From: Gracilaria domingensis
Taxonomy: Eukaryota; Rhodophyta; Florideophyceae; Gracilariales; Gracilariaceae
Direction of reading: 5' to 3'
Length of the DNA: 64,000 nt
Assembly: GCA_022539475.1 (NCBI GenBank)
Contig: VCMS01000052.1
Coordinates: forward strand, 168,321 to 232,320
The position numbers were made by a program, and so were the translations under genes. Positions within the stretch are counted from its first letter, which is position 1; the number at the start of each line of letters is the position of its first letter. Positions 1 through 9,640 of this stretch are shown here, one piece after another. The notes below the pieces were generated by a model that did no database searches, was not told where the DNA came from, and worked only from the letters and a program-made list of their open reading frames with translations.

Positions 1-1
1 A

Positions 2-679
2 GGCGCGGGGGGAGCGGGTGGAGGTGGTGGGGCAATCGAAGAAGGTGGCGATGGAGGGGACGGCGGCGACGGAGGAGTTAATGGGAATGGCGGTGCCGGT
101 GGAGATGGAGGCGGTGATGGTGGTGATGGAGGGATGGGTGGAGCGAATGGCGATGGAGGTGACGGGGGGGAAGGTGGCGGCGGTGGTGGAATCGAGAAAG
201 GTGGGAGCGGCGGCGATGGCGGCGATGGAGGAGTTAACGGCGATGGTGGTGACGGTGGCAGCGGGGTGGGATCCTTCGGCGGGTCGGGTGGAAGCGGTGG
301 CGACGGCTCCGCAATGATGGACGGGGGAGATGGCGGTGACGGGGGTAGCGGTTCGCTCGGTGGCGGCGGCGGACCGGGCGGTATGGGCGGCGTGGACGGA
401 ATGGGTGGCATGGGGGGATCTGGCGGCGTTGGAGCTATTGAGGGGGGGAGCGGGGGTGATGGGGGCGACGGGGGCGCGAACGCGGACGGCGGGGATGGCG
501 GGGATGGAGGCGATGCTGGAACTAGCGGGGTTGGGGGGGATGGCGGGGATGGCGGGGATGGAGGTGACAGCGACATCGGAGAAGCTGGCGATGGGGGCGA
601 CGGCGGCGCCGGGGGCATGGGCGGGCTGCTGGACGGCGTTGGCGGGGACGGCGGTGCGGGCGGGAGTGACGTGCGTTGA
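2..679 (+). CDS. Gly/Asp-rich repeat protein, 3' part (gene enters from left edge)
   Basis: One reading frame is open from the first bases of the window to a TGA at 677-679, so the start lies outside. The roughly 225 visible residues are almost entirely Gly with Asp, arranged as irregular GGDGGDGG and GGSGGDGG units, with occasional Ala, Val, Met, Asn and Ser and almost no aromatic or charged residues other than Asp. There is no cysteine and no membrane segment in the visible part. Such low-complexity Gly/Asp repeats occur in extracellular matrix, cell-wall and Ca-binding repeat proteins, but composition alone does not give a function. The DNA is a G-rich imperfect repeat, so length variation between individuals is expected. 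Other frames over the same DNA are also open because of the repeat, but only this frame gives the regular Gly-Asp pattern. It could instead be non-coding minisatellite. Confidence 0.5.
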   Translation, partial: GAGGAGGGGGAIEEGGDGGDGGDGGVNGNGGAGGDGGGDGGDGGMGGANGDGGDGGEGGGGGGIEKGGSGGDGGDGGVNGDGGDGGSGVGSFGGSGGSGGDGSAMMDGGDGGDGGSGSLGGGGGPGGMGGVDGMGGMGGSGGVGAIEGGSGGDGGDGGANADGGDGGDGGDAGTSGVGGDGGDGGDGGDSDIGEAGDGGDGGAGGMGGLLDGVGGDGGAGGSDVR

Positions 680-849
680 GCACATGCGTTGGCACGGATC
701 TTGCTGATCTGTTCGTTCCGGCTCGACGGTGGGAAAGCCTCGCCACGTGTGCTACTCCTGCCGTGCATGACGTCATTGCACGCTGCCATTTGTATGAAAA
801 CACGTTGCCGCGTATTCGGTCCAACTATAACACGCAATGTTTGATGCTG

Positions 850-1087
850 ACATGTCCTGCTTGGGGGGTACGCGACGCCCCGCACGTCTTCCACACATCG
901 TCACCAACGCACCCGTGGTTTGCATAGTCCTTACTTGTGTCCTGTTTGCGGAGCTCGCTCCACCCGAGAGGACGATTCGCAAAGACATATGTGCGAAAAA
1001 CTGTCGAGTCAGAGGACAATCCTGAACTTAGAGCTATTCTGCATTGCAAAAGAGCATTGGTTGTCCTCAGCGCAACATATTAGTTGA
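850..1087 (+). pseudogene. Decayed C2H2 zinc-finger copy
   Basis: This stretch is a degenerate relative of the 3' end of the intact zinc-finger gene at 2459-3217. From 929 one frame reads PYLCPVCGARSTRED, against WPYVCPDCGARFTRED in the intact gene, with Cys codons at 938 and 947 and a His codon at 986. The nucleotide match is strong, including CGGAGCTCG and the block around CCCGAGAGGAC and AGACATATG. The first finger is only recognisable in a shifted frame, and the terminal Cys is displaced, so the zinc site of finger 2 is incomplete. The frame runs to a TGA at 1085-1087. No intact start or full-length ORF is present. It reads as a duplicated and decayed copy about 2 kb upstream of its source gene. 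Confidence 0.55.
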
Positions 1088-2458
1088 TGGTAGATCATAG
1101 TGAACGTGTTTTGGATCACACTCATTTTATTACCCTTTTTTTGCCACCCATGTCGCAAGCGACTCTCCACCGAAGAATCTTCAGAGAGCTCATTGCGATC
1201 TCAGTATCGAGAAATGAACACAAGGAAAGTGGGTTTCGTGGAGCTCTTCTAGGACAGTGTGGTACTCTGAGAGGTCCTCACCCAACAATTAACGGACCGG
1301 ACTGTTTTCAATATACACACTATAAACTCCATTCCCTCTCCTGATTCACAAGTCGTGATACACTTTTTCAGAATATCGCTCGAGTACAGCACATAAGCTA
1401 CGAAATCAAGGTCCTTTTGCACGAGAGGACCAAAGCCCACTAAAGCCCATCTTTCATGCAATCTCCATTTCATGTGCGACACAGCTCTTCATCTGAGCAG
1501 AAGGGCGAAGGCTGAGAGCAGAGTTCTCGTATTGGACTGCACTTGTTGCTACCGAGGAAGAAAAATCTGCAGATACTGAACATCCGAGACAAACACAGCA
1601 GAAAACAAAAGAATGTGCAAAACCAAGATTGGCAGAGAAACCCCAATAAAAAGAGCGATACCGTTGCTCAGATCTCAATTTTATACGTATATTTCACTTG
1701 CTGGCAATTTAAGCCGTACTGTATGTATTTGTCTTTAGTCTTTCTTTTAATAAATCATATTATCTCTCTATTTATTTCAAGGCAGTATTTGAGGCTACAT
1801 TTTGGACAAGGTCTAAAGTTCATAGTCTAGGAGACTTCTTCAAGAAAAATTGCTAGTTAGTCACATTTAGTCACGTTTTGTGGGGTTCAGAGGTTGGAAA
1901 AGGTTCCAAATATGCTTCAATATCACTTAACTGCGCTATAAAATCGCTTGCAACTTGCTCCAAAAATTTACCATTTGCTTCTCGACATTGCCAATTTTCA
2001 TTTCTTACTCCCAACAATTAAATATAGCTACAATTCGAGAACATGAAGGGTTTTCTTCTCCGTTGACTTCCGAGTATTTATATATGGAGTCTAAACTTTT
2101 TGGGGGAAAAGTTAGTGTAATTGATAGTTATTCCTACACATTCTTTTAGGAAAGATGAAAAATTCTTTACGGAGCTAAATTGAATTCATTTTCCCAACAG
2201 TTTCATAAAAATACGTATATATAAATATAATATACATGTGAGACCTTGGCAAATCAAATTTCATGGAAGAAATAATAGTATAACTTCTCATAATCTCTTT
2301 GATATCCTTAGAAGTAGAGTAAACTCAACCCTAGACCCGAAGATCAATCCTACAAATATATAGTCCTGCCCTGCTTTACGCCAGCGACCCAAAAACTCAC
2401 ATCACTACCTAAGCAGAAGCACAAAAACACACACAGGTAAAAGCTTTACTATTTCTTG
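1088..2458. other. Non-coding AT-rich stretch between zinc-finger pseudogene and gene
   Basis: No convincing ORF is present. At about 1852-1878 the sequence AGTCACATTTAGTCAC matches the subterminal region of the hAT-like repeats at 3685 and 22576, so a small fragment of that family may lie here. Otherwise nothing is recognised. Confidence 0.4.
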
Positions 2459-3217
2459 ATGGATCGCAACGAAAGAAATTCAAACCACCAGCATTTTCGT
2501 GGGAAGACCTCCCATCGAATTCGAAAGCAGAATCGAAACCAGCGTCAACGTCAGATACTTTCAAACCAATTCAGCCGGTCTGACCAACTTCGTTCATTTC
2601 CTGTGGTAGAAAGACATGCCGAACGCTTTAACGCGAATATACCATTCCATGCTCGTAATGAGACTGCATTGGGCTCGTTCTTTATCACGGCTGCTCCACT
2701 TCCGACACCTTCTGTAGTGCCTTTTACGAACGTTGGGAATCAAAGACAGTTCATTGATATGGATCGTGCCCAGTCCGCAGACTTGTCGGCGGCTTCACGC
2801 CTTCCGCATAATCAGGCTGGTTCCCGACCACCAAGGACACCAAGTGCATTGCACCATTCCAACCCGACGCGAGAGCCAGCAAATGATGCTCCATTAAATA
2901 TTGGAAGGAGTGAGGAGCCAGGAAATCGTCGCCGTCATACCGAAAGGCTTCGTGGCAGAGGTAGAGGTTTTGGTGCCAGCAATAAATGCCGCAGTTGCAG
3001 GTTGGCCATTCGAAGTGATTCCCACCGATGCAGAGAACTTCCATGCTCGGTTGAGAATTGTGGGTTCACAACTCTCCACAAGTCTTCGTTACGCCGTCAC
3101 GAACAGACACATGTTTTGCAGTGGCCATATGTGTGTCCAGATTGCGGAGCTCGGTTTACCCGAGAGGACAATCGGCGAAGACATATGCGCGACAGCTGTC
3201 GAAGAGAACAACGTTAA
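2459..3217 (+). CDS. C2H2 zinc-finger protein
   Basis: The 252-residue protein starts at ATG 2459; the TTG just before it is not a likely start. The first ~165 residues are basic and disordered, rich in Arg, Asn, Ser and Pro, with an RGRGRGF stretch near residue 165. The C-terminal ~75 residues carry the zinc-binding part. A CRSC/HRC cluster is followed by finger 1 (C-x4-C-x12-H-x4-H, starting CSVENCGF) and finger 2 (YVCPDCGARFTRED, C-x2-C-x12-H-x4-C), so the last ligand is Cys rather than His. Paired terminal C2H2 fingers with a basic tail (final residues RRRHMRDSCRREQR) are typical of sequence-specific DNA-binding proteins in the nucleus. Target and role are unknown. No intron is apparent. 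A decayed copy of the finger region lies upstream at 850-1087. Confidence 0.75.
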   Translation: MDRNERNSNHQHFRGKTSHRIRKQNRNQRQRQILSNQFSRSDQLRSFPVVERHAERFNANIPFHARNETALGSFFITAAPLPTPSVVPFTNVGNQRQFIDMDRAQSADLSAASRLPHNQAGSRPPRTPSALHHSNPTREPANDAPLNIGRSEEPGNRRRHTERLRGRGRGFGASNKCRSCRLAIRSDSHRCRELPCSVENCGFTTLHKSSLRRHEQTHVLQWPYVCPDCGARFTREDNRRRHMRDSCRREQR

Positions 3218-3684
3218 ATGAGCTTCTAGTCATGAAGCTGAAAGTTTTCCTCGGATGGAAACGACGCAGTTTTTCAACAATTTAGATGGTGATGTTTTAC
3301 ATGGGTTTTGGAGTGCGCATCAACAACTGCATCCCATCACCCGCAAGCTGCTTCTCAGAGAATAAATTCTTTCCAATGCAGACAAGCGAGGTGAAAAGAG
3401 GGAAACCATCCACTTAAGACTCTGCAAATCTGTGCTGGGCTCGCTTAGAGTAGACCGAATCGACAATTCGAACAATATTTTTCCTTTGTCGCAAGCCATC
3501 TAATGAGACCTACGAGCATTATTGTTCACCTTCTGGTGGATCTTTATTTTGGGAAACGGCCGTTTGGGAAGGGATTAAGGGATTAACGTGAAGTTTCAGC
3601 TTTACATTGGTGGACGTTTTGGGTGATTTAGGTGGAGCAGAGGACGATTCAGAAATACAGAACAGGCGATGGATTGGGATGCAC

Positions 3685-3960
3685 CAGGGCCGTTTTTGTG
3701 ACTAGATTTTTGACCAAGTCGAAAAGTCAAAGTCACTCAATACAATTCGTAGTCAGTCACATTTAGTCACTCTTTTCTTTGCCTTTTTCCTAAGCGTGTG
3801 TGCTTACAAATTAAACTGCACTGCTCTTGGTTTGAGATATTTACGTATACATGTCAACTTGCTTAATTATCTCAAACCAAGTATTGTTAGAACCAAAGTA
3901 TACATGTCAACTTGCTTAAGTTCTAACAATATATATTTGTTCTAAAAGGTCTTCCTCTGA
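3685..3960 (+). repeat. hAT-like MITE fragment (left end) with internal double hairpin
   Basis: From 3685 (CAGGGCCGTTTTTGTGACTA) the sequence matches the left end of the complete element at 22576-23126, including TTCGTAGTCAGTCACATT and the block with AAATTAAACTGCACTGCTCT. No matching right terminus or target duplication was found downstream, so this copy is truncated, or its right half was replaced by the transposase-bearing DNA that follows. Two hairpins sit inside: 3826-3839 pairs with 3868-3881, and 3882-3893 pairs with 3920-3931. They have the same 20-odd nt loop core (GTATACATGTCAACTTGCTT). Confidence 0.6.
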
Positions 3961-4133
3961 AACACGCACTACATGAGAAATGAGTCATATTATCTTTAAA
4001 AACATAAAACCGGCGCAAGCAAGAGCTAGATAAACAAAGAAAGTAATTTTATAGAAATTAAAATTGCCAGCAGAGAATCAAACTTTATAAAAGAAGACAG
4101 AGTTGTTGCAGCTAGATCATTATATAACGTAAA

Positions 4134-5355
4134 TCATATATTATTGCTTGGTTGAATTGTATTCTCATCAGACCCAATTTCGATATATTTGACTTCCATT
4201 CTGCGCCTGCGTTTTTCTCTATATTTCTTCTGAGTTAGCTTTCTTTTCCTACATATGTCCTCCCCGATAGCGTGCATGCGATTTTTATTTCTATTGTAAA
4301 AGTCCCCATCAGCGGCTCTCAAAGGATGCCATCCTACATGCGCATTTGTCATTGAAACACAAAAAGCAAATATATCGTCATAGAATTTTTCTCCCCAACG
4401 ATATTTGGACCCAATTACGTTCCACAACTGTGTCAGCCGTCCAAAATCATTTTCATCAATGATACGATCAGAACTAATTTTTCGATTAGTTCGCTGTTCT
4501 TCTTGTGTCAAATACTCTCTTATCGGCTTTTTCTTCAGCATGGCATCTCGGACATGTTCTGCAGCACCTTGATACCCTTTATCCATTAAAACACCGCACT
4601 GATTCGGATACTTTTTCTGCATATTTCCAACATCAATAATAAAATTACTGCCTTCATTCTCACGTTTTTCGAAAGCTGTTTTGTGATTCTGAATATAAGA
4701 ATAGAATATATTCACATCAGAAGTCGATCCTGGAGCATGTTCTGTTACATTAATTGCGAATCCAGTAGGCAAAACAGAAACCTGACTTTTCAAACCATAA
4801 AGCTTATGCTTACCACTGTAATATTTTTTAACCTTCGGCCAAGCTTCCACTTGGTCGATATGATTGCTGAAAAATTACATCGGTAGCATAACGGGAGTGG
4901 GGATAATTAGTAAATCCCAGGTTGTTCTGAAGAACCTTCTTCATCGGCCATCTACCATCAACGTTATCCACATAGCGATTATATAGTGGCAAAGAAACTG
5001 CCGAAATAAATTTCGTAATTAATCTCTCAAATGTTCCTCTGTTGATGTTGAAAACCTGAGCGAGAAAGTCCCATTTTTCGCCATGCTTTAAGGTTGTCAG
5101 AGTCATAAAGAATATATCTTTTTCAGAAAAAGAATATTTCCTTCCTCTTCCTTGATTCCAGCTCCCAGAAAAAATCTTCGACGAATTACTGTAGACCATA
5201 TCAAACTCCTTAGAAGAAAAATTTGTCATTTTCAGAATGGTTTCAGATTGATTCTGAAAATAAAATGAATCGTAAATAGGGGAAGTAGAATCATTTTCTT
5301 CGTCGGAATCCGCGTTTAAATTTTTTGAGGAGTACGCGGAGAATTTGGAGAACAT
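4134..5355 (-). pseudogene. DDE transposase (DDE_Tnp_4 / Harbinger-like), frameshifted
   Basis: Two overlapping minus-strand frames together make one transposase. The first (5355 to 4828, 175 aa, starting MFSKFSAYSS) has a helical DNA-binding region and ends in DVIFQQSYRPSGSLAEG, which supplies the first catalytic Asp. The second (about 4850 to 4134, 238 aa) continues with YYSGKHKLYGLK, a second Asp in LMDKGYQGA, and an acidic residue in DENDFGRLTQLW. It ends in a Lys/Arg-rich tail resembling a nuclear localisation signal. The join at about 4828-4840 needs a one-base frameshift, so the gene is probably dead. Combined length (~400 aa) and motif order fit the DDE_Tnp_4 group that includes PIF/Harbinger elements; similar proteins are common in oomycetes and algae. 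Element ends were not identified. Confidence 0.75.
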
Positions 5356-7729
5356 ATCTGATACTGAAATTACTCAATGGGCTGAATTCTTTCTGAGTGA
5401 AGGGACTCCATGTCTGTCGCACTGTACACTCGAAGGGTATGAAGCAACAATAAGAAAACTTATCAACCGGGGGTCGGGGTGGTTGGCGTACAGAATTATT
5501 CATTCGTGCCAAGAACAACGCTTTGGATACGGGTTGCCACCGGAATGTCAGGTACTTTAAACATTGTACATTGAGCACGAGATGCTGTAGGGCAGAGAAA
5601 GATCCGTTAACGTCTGTTGGTCCGCACTGTTCATCAACGTATACATGATTAGAAATTGTAAAGTGGTGCTGGACGTGCTTGAAAACAAGGAACACTCTGT
5701 CACACCCAATGCTTTGAGCACTTCAACGTCAATGTGGAAATATATCTACAATGATGCTACGTCCGACTTTCTTACTAACTTGGACACATAATGCGCCTTA
5801 AACAGAGGTGGGAGTGAAAAACTTCGACACAGCCGATGTTAGGAGTTATGGACATACGTAATAGTTAGAACATGGTGAGAAACTCAACATTTGACACAAT
5901 CAATCATTCTGCTACATCCACTGCGCCAGAGCGTAGAGAGCAGAGGTGCTCATGTTCAGAGCCGAGTTTTCCTTCACAGGTTTGGCGAAAGTGTGCACGA
6001 TAGACAGACCGTTCTTTCGTCTGTAATTGGAAGCCTCTGCCCCGTGAAAGGAAATTCAACGAAGGGCTTCTATCGCAGCTGCTCTGTGCTGCGAATGTGA
6101 CAACTTCTCGGCTCTTCAAACCATTGTTTCCATGGTCCTGACATCAACGAGCACTGTAGCTTGTGCAGAATGAAGGCAAGGATCACAATGACATCATATT
6201 CGCCTTGTCCTCCCTCAGGTTCCTTTTTATTCATCTGATCACCTTTATCGGGCGTGACTTGGCTTGCAGTTCAACGTCTAAATCACATATCATGGAGGTC
6301 GATTCCTTCTTCCAACCTCAAATTCTGGTCGCTTTGATACCAAGCATTAAGAGGGGCGAGGTCTATAGTGTGACTTGAATGGAGACTATTTGTAGAACAA
6401 ATGTGAAGTAGGCGGTTTGAATGTCAAGGCAGACTGATAGTGTAACAATATGATGGTGAATGAAGTCTGGCCTTCCGAGATGGAGGGGAAGGCCGGCTGA
6501 CGCCCCTTTAATACAGATGTTGTAGCAGGTCTAGAGAGATCTACGACTATGCTACAAGCTGCCTTCTGTCTCTACTGTCTCGTAGTGTCTCGTAACACGT
6601 GAGCTACAAGCCAAGCACGGGGATCAGACGTGACTTGGAGCTTGTAGGCTCTCATAGTGTTACAGATAGCATAGAAATAGGGGTACTATGAACATATTGC
6701 ATACAGCAATGGCACTTATCTCGGTGAACCAAGGCGGAACCACGCGAGAAGAAGTGAGGCCTCTCATGACCGAGGAAATAACGCCCACATTTACTAAATT
6801 CAGTTCTACATAACTGCCAACGATAGCATTAGGTACCTTCTTTGTTGCTCATCCCTCGTGAAAACCTTCAAAAGCGTTAGTTCGGTCGGCCGGACACAGC
6901 TATCATTGTAGATATAGCACGGTAGAAACAGGGAAAATGACTGAACCACCGTCGCTGGCAGCCTAACTCGGGCATTAGCCGTCACCGCTTCAGCAAGTTC
7001 GGCAGCTGCTCTGCGACTCTTCCCTTTCGGGAGAAGTGTGCACGCACGACGTTTCCAGTCTTCTCAGGGTTGCTCTTAGCGCCGCATATGTGTCACTAGT
7101 GTGCAACGTGTGTACTTGTGCGACACGTGGTTTTGATCTGGGTGTAGTTGTCAGTGACATTCTGACAAGTGCCACAAATTGACGTCAGAATGACACATTC
7201 GACAACACCTACCTCAAAAGCCATCCAAATCATTCCCCATTCCGTAGACTTCTCGACGCCAGCTCGCTACCGATTCATCAAAAGGTGACCGTTGGTGAGA
7301 CGAAGTCCACTGAAATGGATTGATATTGAACGGGCCCGGCTGTGCTGAAAAACCCGCTTGTCGAAGTGTACTTGCTTCCTCAGAGTGCGAACATTGTACG
7401 AGCGCCCAATAGATTTTCAATCATGATTTGCAATCGCGTCTTGCAGAGAAAACGAGTTTCAGAAATGAGAAGCTTTCTGGAGCTTCCCGAAGGGCTCTGT
7501 GAAGCGCTAACGCTCTGCTTATATAATCCAAAAGGATCTAATATAGTTTACGCATATGAAGCTGACCACAAAGACTGGTAAGAAGAGGAGCGCCGTCCAC
7601 AATAGTCGCCACTGGCTTGTAAATAATAACAGCTGCCTTCACTTGAGCTTCCGTTAACCTAGCAAATTCAAGTCCTTACTTCTACTCTACCAAGCAATGG
7701 CTTCACAACAGCGACGCATCGGCCGGTTT
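5356..7729. other. Intergenic, no recognised gene
   Basis: Short ORFs on both strands at 5274-5695 overlap each other and lack supporting motifs. The stretch 6518-6664 begins TGTTGTAGCA and ends GTGTTACA, which could be a solo LTR, but there is no second copy in the window. Nothing else is recognised. Confidence 0.35.
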
Positions 7730-8125
7730 TTAGCGGCTAAAAACGGGATAGTCGGTGGTCTCCCTGCATCGACGAGAACAACTGCAGCGTCGTGTACGAG
7801 CACACCTCGGTTTCGTAGTAGACCAAAAGTTGGAGTAGCGGCAGTCCCTCTGTGGTCCTCCGTAGTCCGCGTACACCGTACGGCAGCGGTATATTCTGCA
7901 TCGGTATGAGCGACGACACGATTGGCGCAACATGGTCTTGGTCATCGAGGAACCAGGCGCTTCATCAGTGTCAACAGTCAACTTTGAACCCTGATCAGCA
8001 TCCGCATCTTCCAACTTCATGCTGCCCAGGCGGTTCTCGCTTGGGTGAGAGCCGCTCATTCCGGCAGAGACGGAGCAAAGCATCCATAAGAAAAGAAAAG
8101 CACGAACGACGATGCGTGAGTTCAT
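7730..8125 (-). CDS. Small secreted Cys/Arg-rich protein
   Basis: The frame continues upstream of 8125, but the ATG at 8125 (MNSRIVVRAFLFLWMLC...) begins a textbook signal peptide: short basic n-region, hydrophobic core, and a likely cleavage site after SVSAG near residue 22. The 131-residue product then has a ~55-residue polar, acidic segment. Its C-terminal ~65 residues carry about nine Cys spaced among many Arg (CRRSYRCRIYRCR, then CARTRRCSCSRRCR). This prepro-like layout of signal, acidic spacer and cationic disulfide-rich core resembles secreted defence or signalling peptides in general. I do not recognise the family and no activity is claimed. The upstream 67 in-frame residues are probably 5' UTR. 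Neighbours are more than 1.5 kb away. Confidence 0.5.
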   Translation of the reverse strand: MNSRIVVRAFLFLWMLCSVSAGMSGSHPSENRLGSMKLEDADADQGSKLTVDTDEAPGSSMTKTMLRQSCRRSYRCRIYRCRTVYADYGGPQRDCRYSNFWSTTKPRCARTRRCSCSRRCRETTDYPVFSR

Positions 8126-8511
8126 GATGGAAACAGATAAGAAGATTGATGTACCGAAATGAAGAGGAAGAGTCGGGGTGCGCCGTAAGTGTGCTGAGTG
8201 GTGCCGAAAAGGAAGCAGGTTTCGCTCATAAGTAGTACCGACGGTACTCCAGAACCGGCGTTCAGAAAGAGTACGAGCATGTTTCTGCAATGCATGACAA
8301 CGGATCAAGAGCTCCAGCAGTGGCATACGGCAAGGACGGTGCCAACTGGATTAGATCACATATCCAGTTGGCAAGAGGGTGTACGTAAACTTACGCGGCA
8401 AACTTCACTCAGATTCTCAAGGGATTGGCTTTTGCATCGTTGGCTAACCTTGCCCTCAGCCTCCTCCTCCGTCATATGACGTCACCGTGGGTCTGTGCGA
8501 CAGGGTCCAGC

Positions 8512-8630
8512 CAAGAATTCGTAAAATTCTAAAAACTAACTGTTTTATTTCTCCTCATTGGTTGAGAAGAATACTTGTCTACTCCTAATTTGTTAGGAAA
8601 GTGCTGGTCTAGGATTTCAAGAATTCTTGG
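8512..8630. repeat. Short foldback element (about 119 bp)
   Basis: The ends are inverted repeats: CCAAGAATTCGTAAAATTCT at 8512-8531 and its complement at 8611-8630, matching at about 17 of 20 positions. The first 10 bp (CCAAGAATTC / GAATTCTTGG) are perfect. The interior has no ORF. It may be a small MITE, but no target duplication was identified. Confidence 0.4.
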
Positions 8631-9640
8631 CATGACATTGCCCTTAGATAATGCCCATGCGTATCAAAAGCGTGCATCATAGTATGAATAAGGGCCGCCT
8701 ATTCCTTTCCAAGGAAAAGGACCAAATTCCCTTCCTCTGAAAAATGTTCTGCGTCAACACACTGTGGCAATGCTGCTCTCCAACTCATGCCCAACAAGCT
8801 TTGGACTAACACAAGAAATAGCGCTGCGTGATGAGAGATACTCTTCGCTTACGACAACACAGCCAACACGATGGAGGTCATGGTTCGAGAACCTGCTTAC
8901 TGCTTCTGAAACCTGATAACCCCAAGTCTTTGTTAGTTACTCGAATTTAGTAGTGCCATGTTGCTGCTTTAGGGATGTAAGAGTCTGCGTCGAATCCGAT
9001 CCTCGGCTTCCTTTGCGTTGATTGCCAGTAAGCAATATAATGTTAACAGGAACACAACAGAAATTGTTCACAATATTGAAACGTTGCGCCTGTCAATAGG
9101 CGTGATCGGTTCATGTCCGTAACCGCTTTCGATACTCGTTACGAAACAGTTTCGAAACAGTTTCGTTTAATGAGTTACGTTGTCAGGGAAGCGTGCCGAC
9201 CTTCGAAAAGCAAACGGGAACCAGCAAGGCATCGACAGGCAAGGCGTTTTACGGCAGGGTCAAGAGAGAACTCATGCCTCCTAGGACGTTCTCCCCGAGC
9301 TACATCCTAGCATACAGTTTGCGGGTGATGCCATCAAGTGGGCGAGAGACGAAACGTTGAAGCGTGGCCGCCGATGCGGAACATAGCTGTCAACAACAGT
9401 ACGGCAAATTCTGCTCGTGTAAGCACCAAACGCTCAGCACGGGAATGTTAGAAGCCTTCCAGTTTCTGTACGACGGTAGCTCGAGATACGTGCTCTTCGT
9501 TTTGCCACCCTCTCGTGAAAAGGCCGCTCCGATAACTCAAACTGTACTTCGTTATCGGGCTGATTCCCACTTCGTTCCGAATACTTCGAAGCGTTCTCCT
9601 GCTTTGGAGCATTACACCCCGTCAACAACCCGAAACACCA
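8631..9640. other. Intergenic, no recognised gene
   Basis: Only short overlapping ORFs without motifs are present. This is the upstream region of the membrane protein gene starting at 9641. Confidence 0.35.

Noticed and set aside
5274-5560. Plus-strand frame reading ...TEITQWAEFFLSEGTPC..., opposite the transposase 5' end
   Set aside because: It looks protein-like but has no ATG, overlaps the transposase on the other strand and ends after ~95 codons without a recognised motif.
6518-6664. Possible solo LTR (TGTTGTAGCA ... GTGTTACA) with an internal inverted repeat around 6600-6656
   Set aside because: No second copy, no target duplication and no adjacent primer site or purine tract were found in the window.
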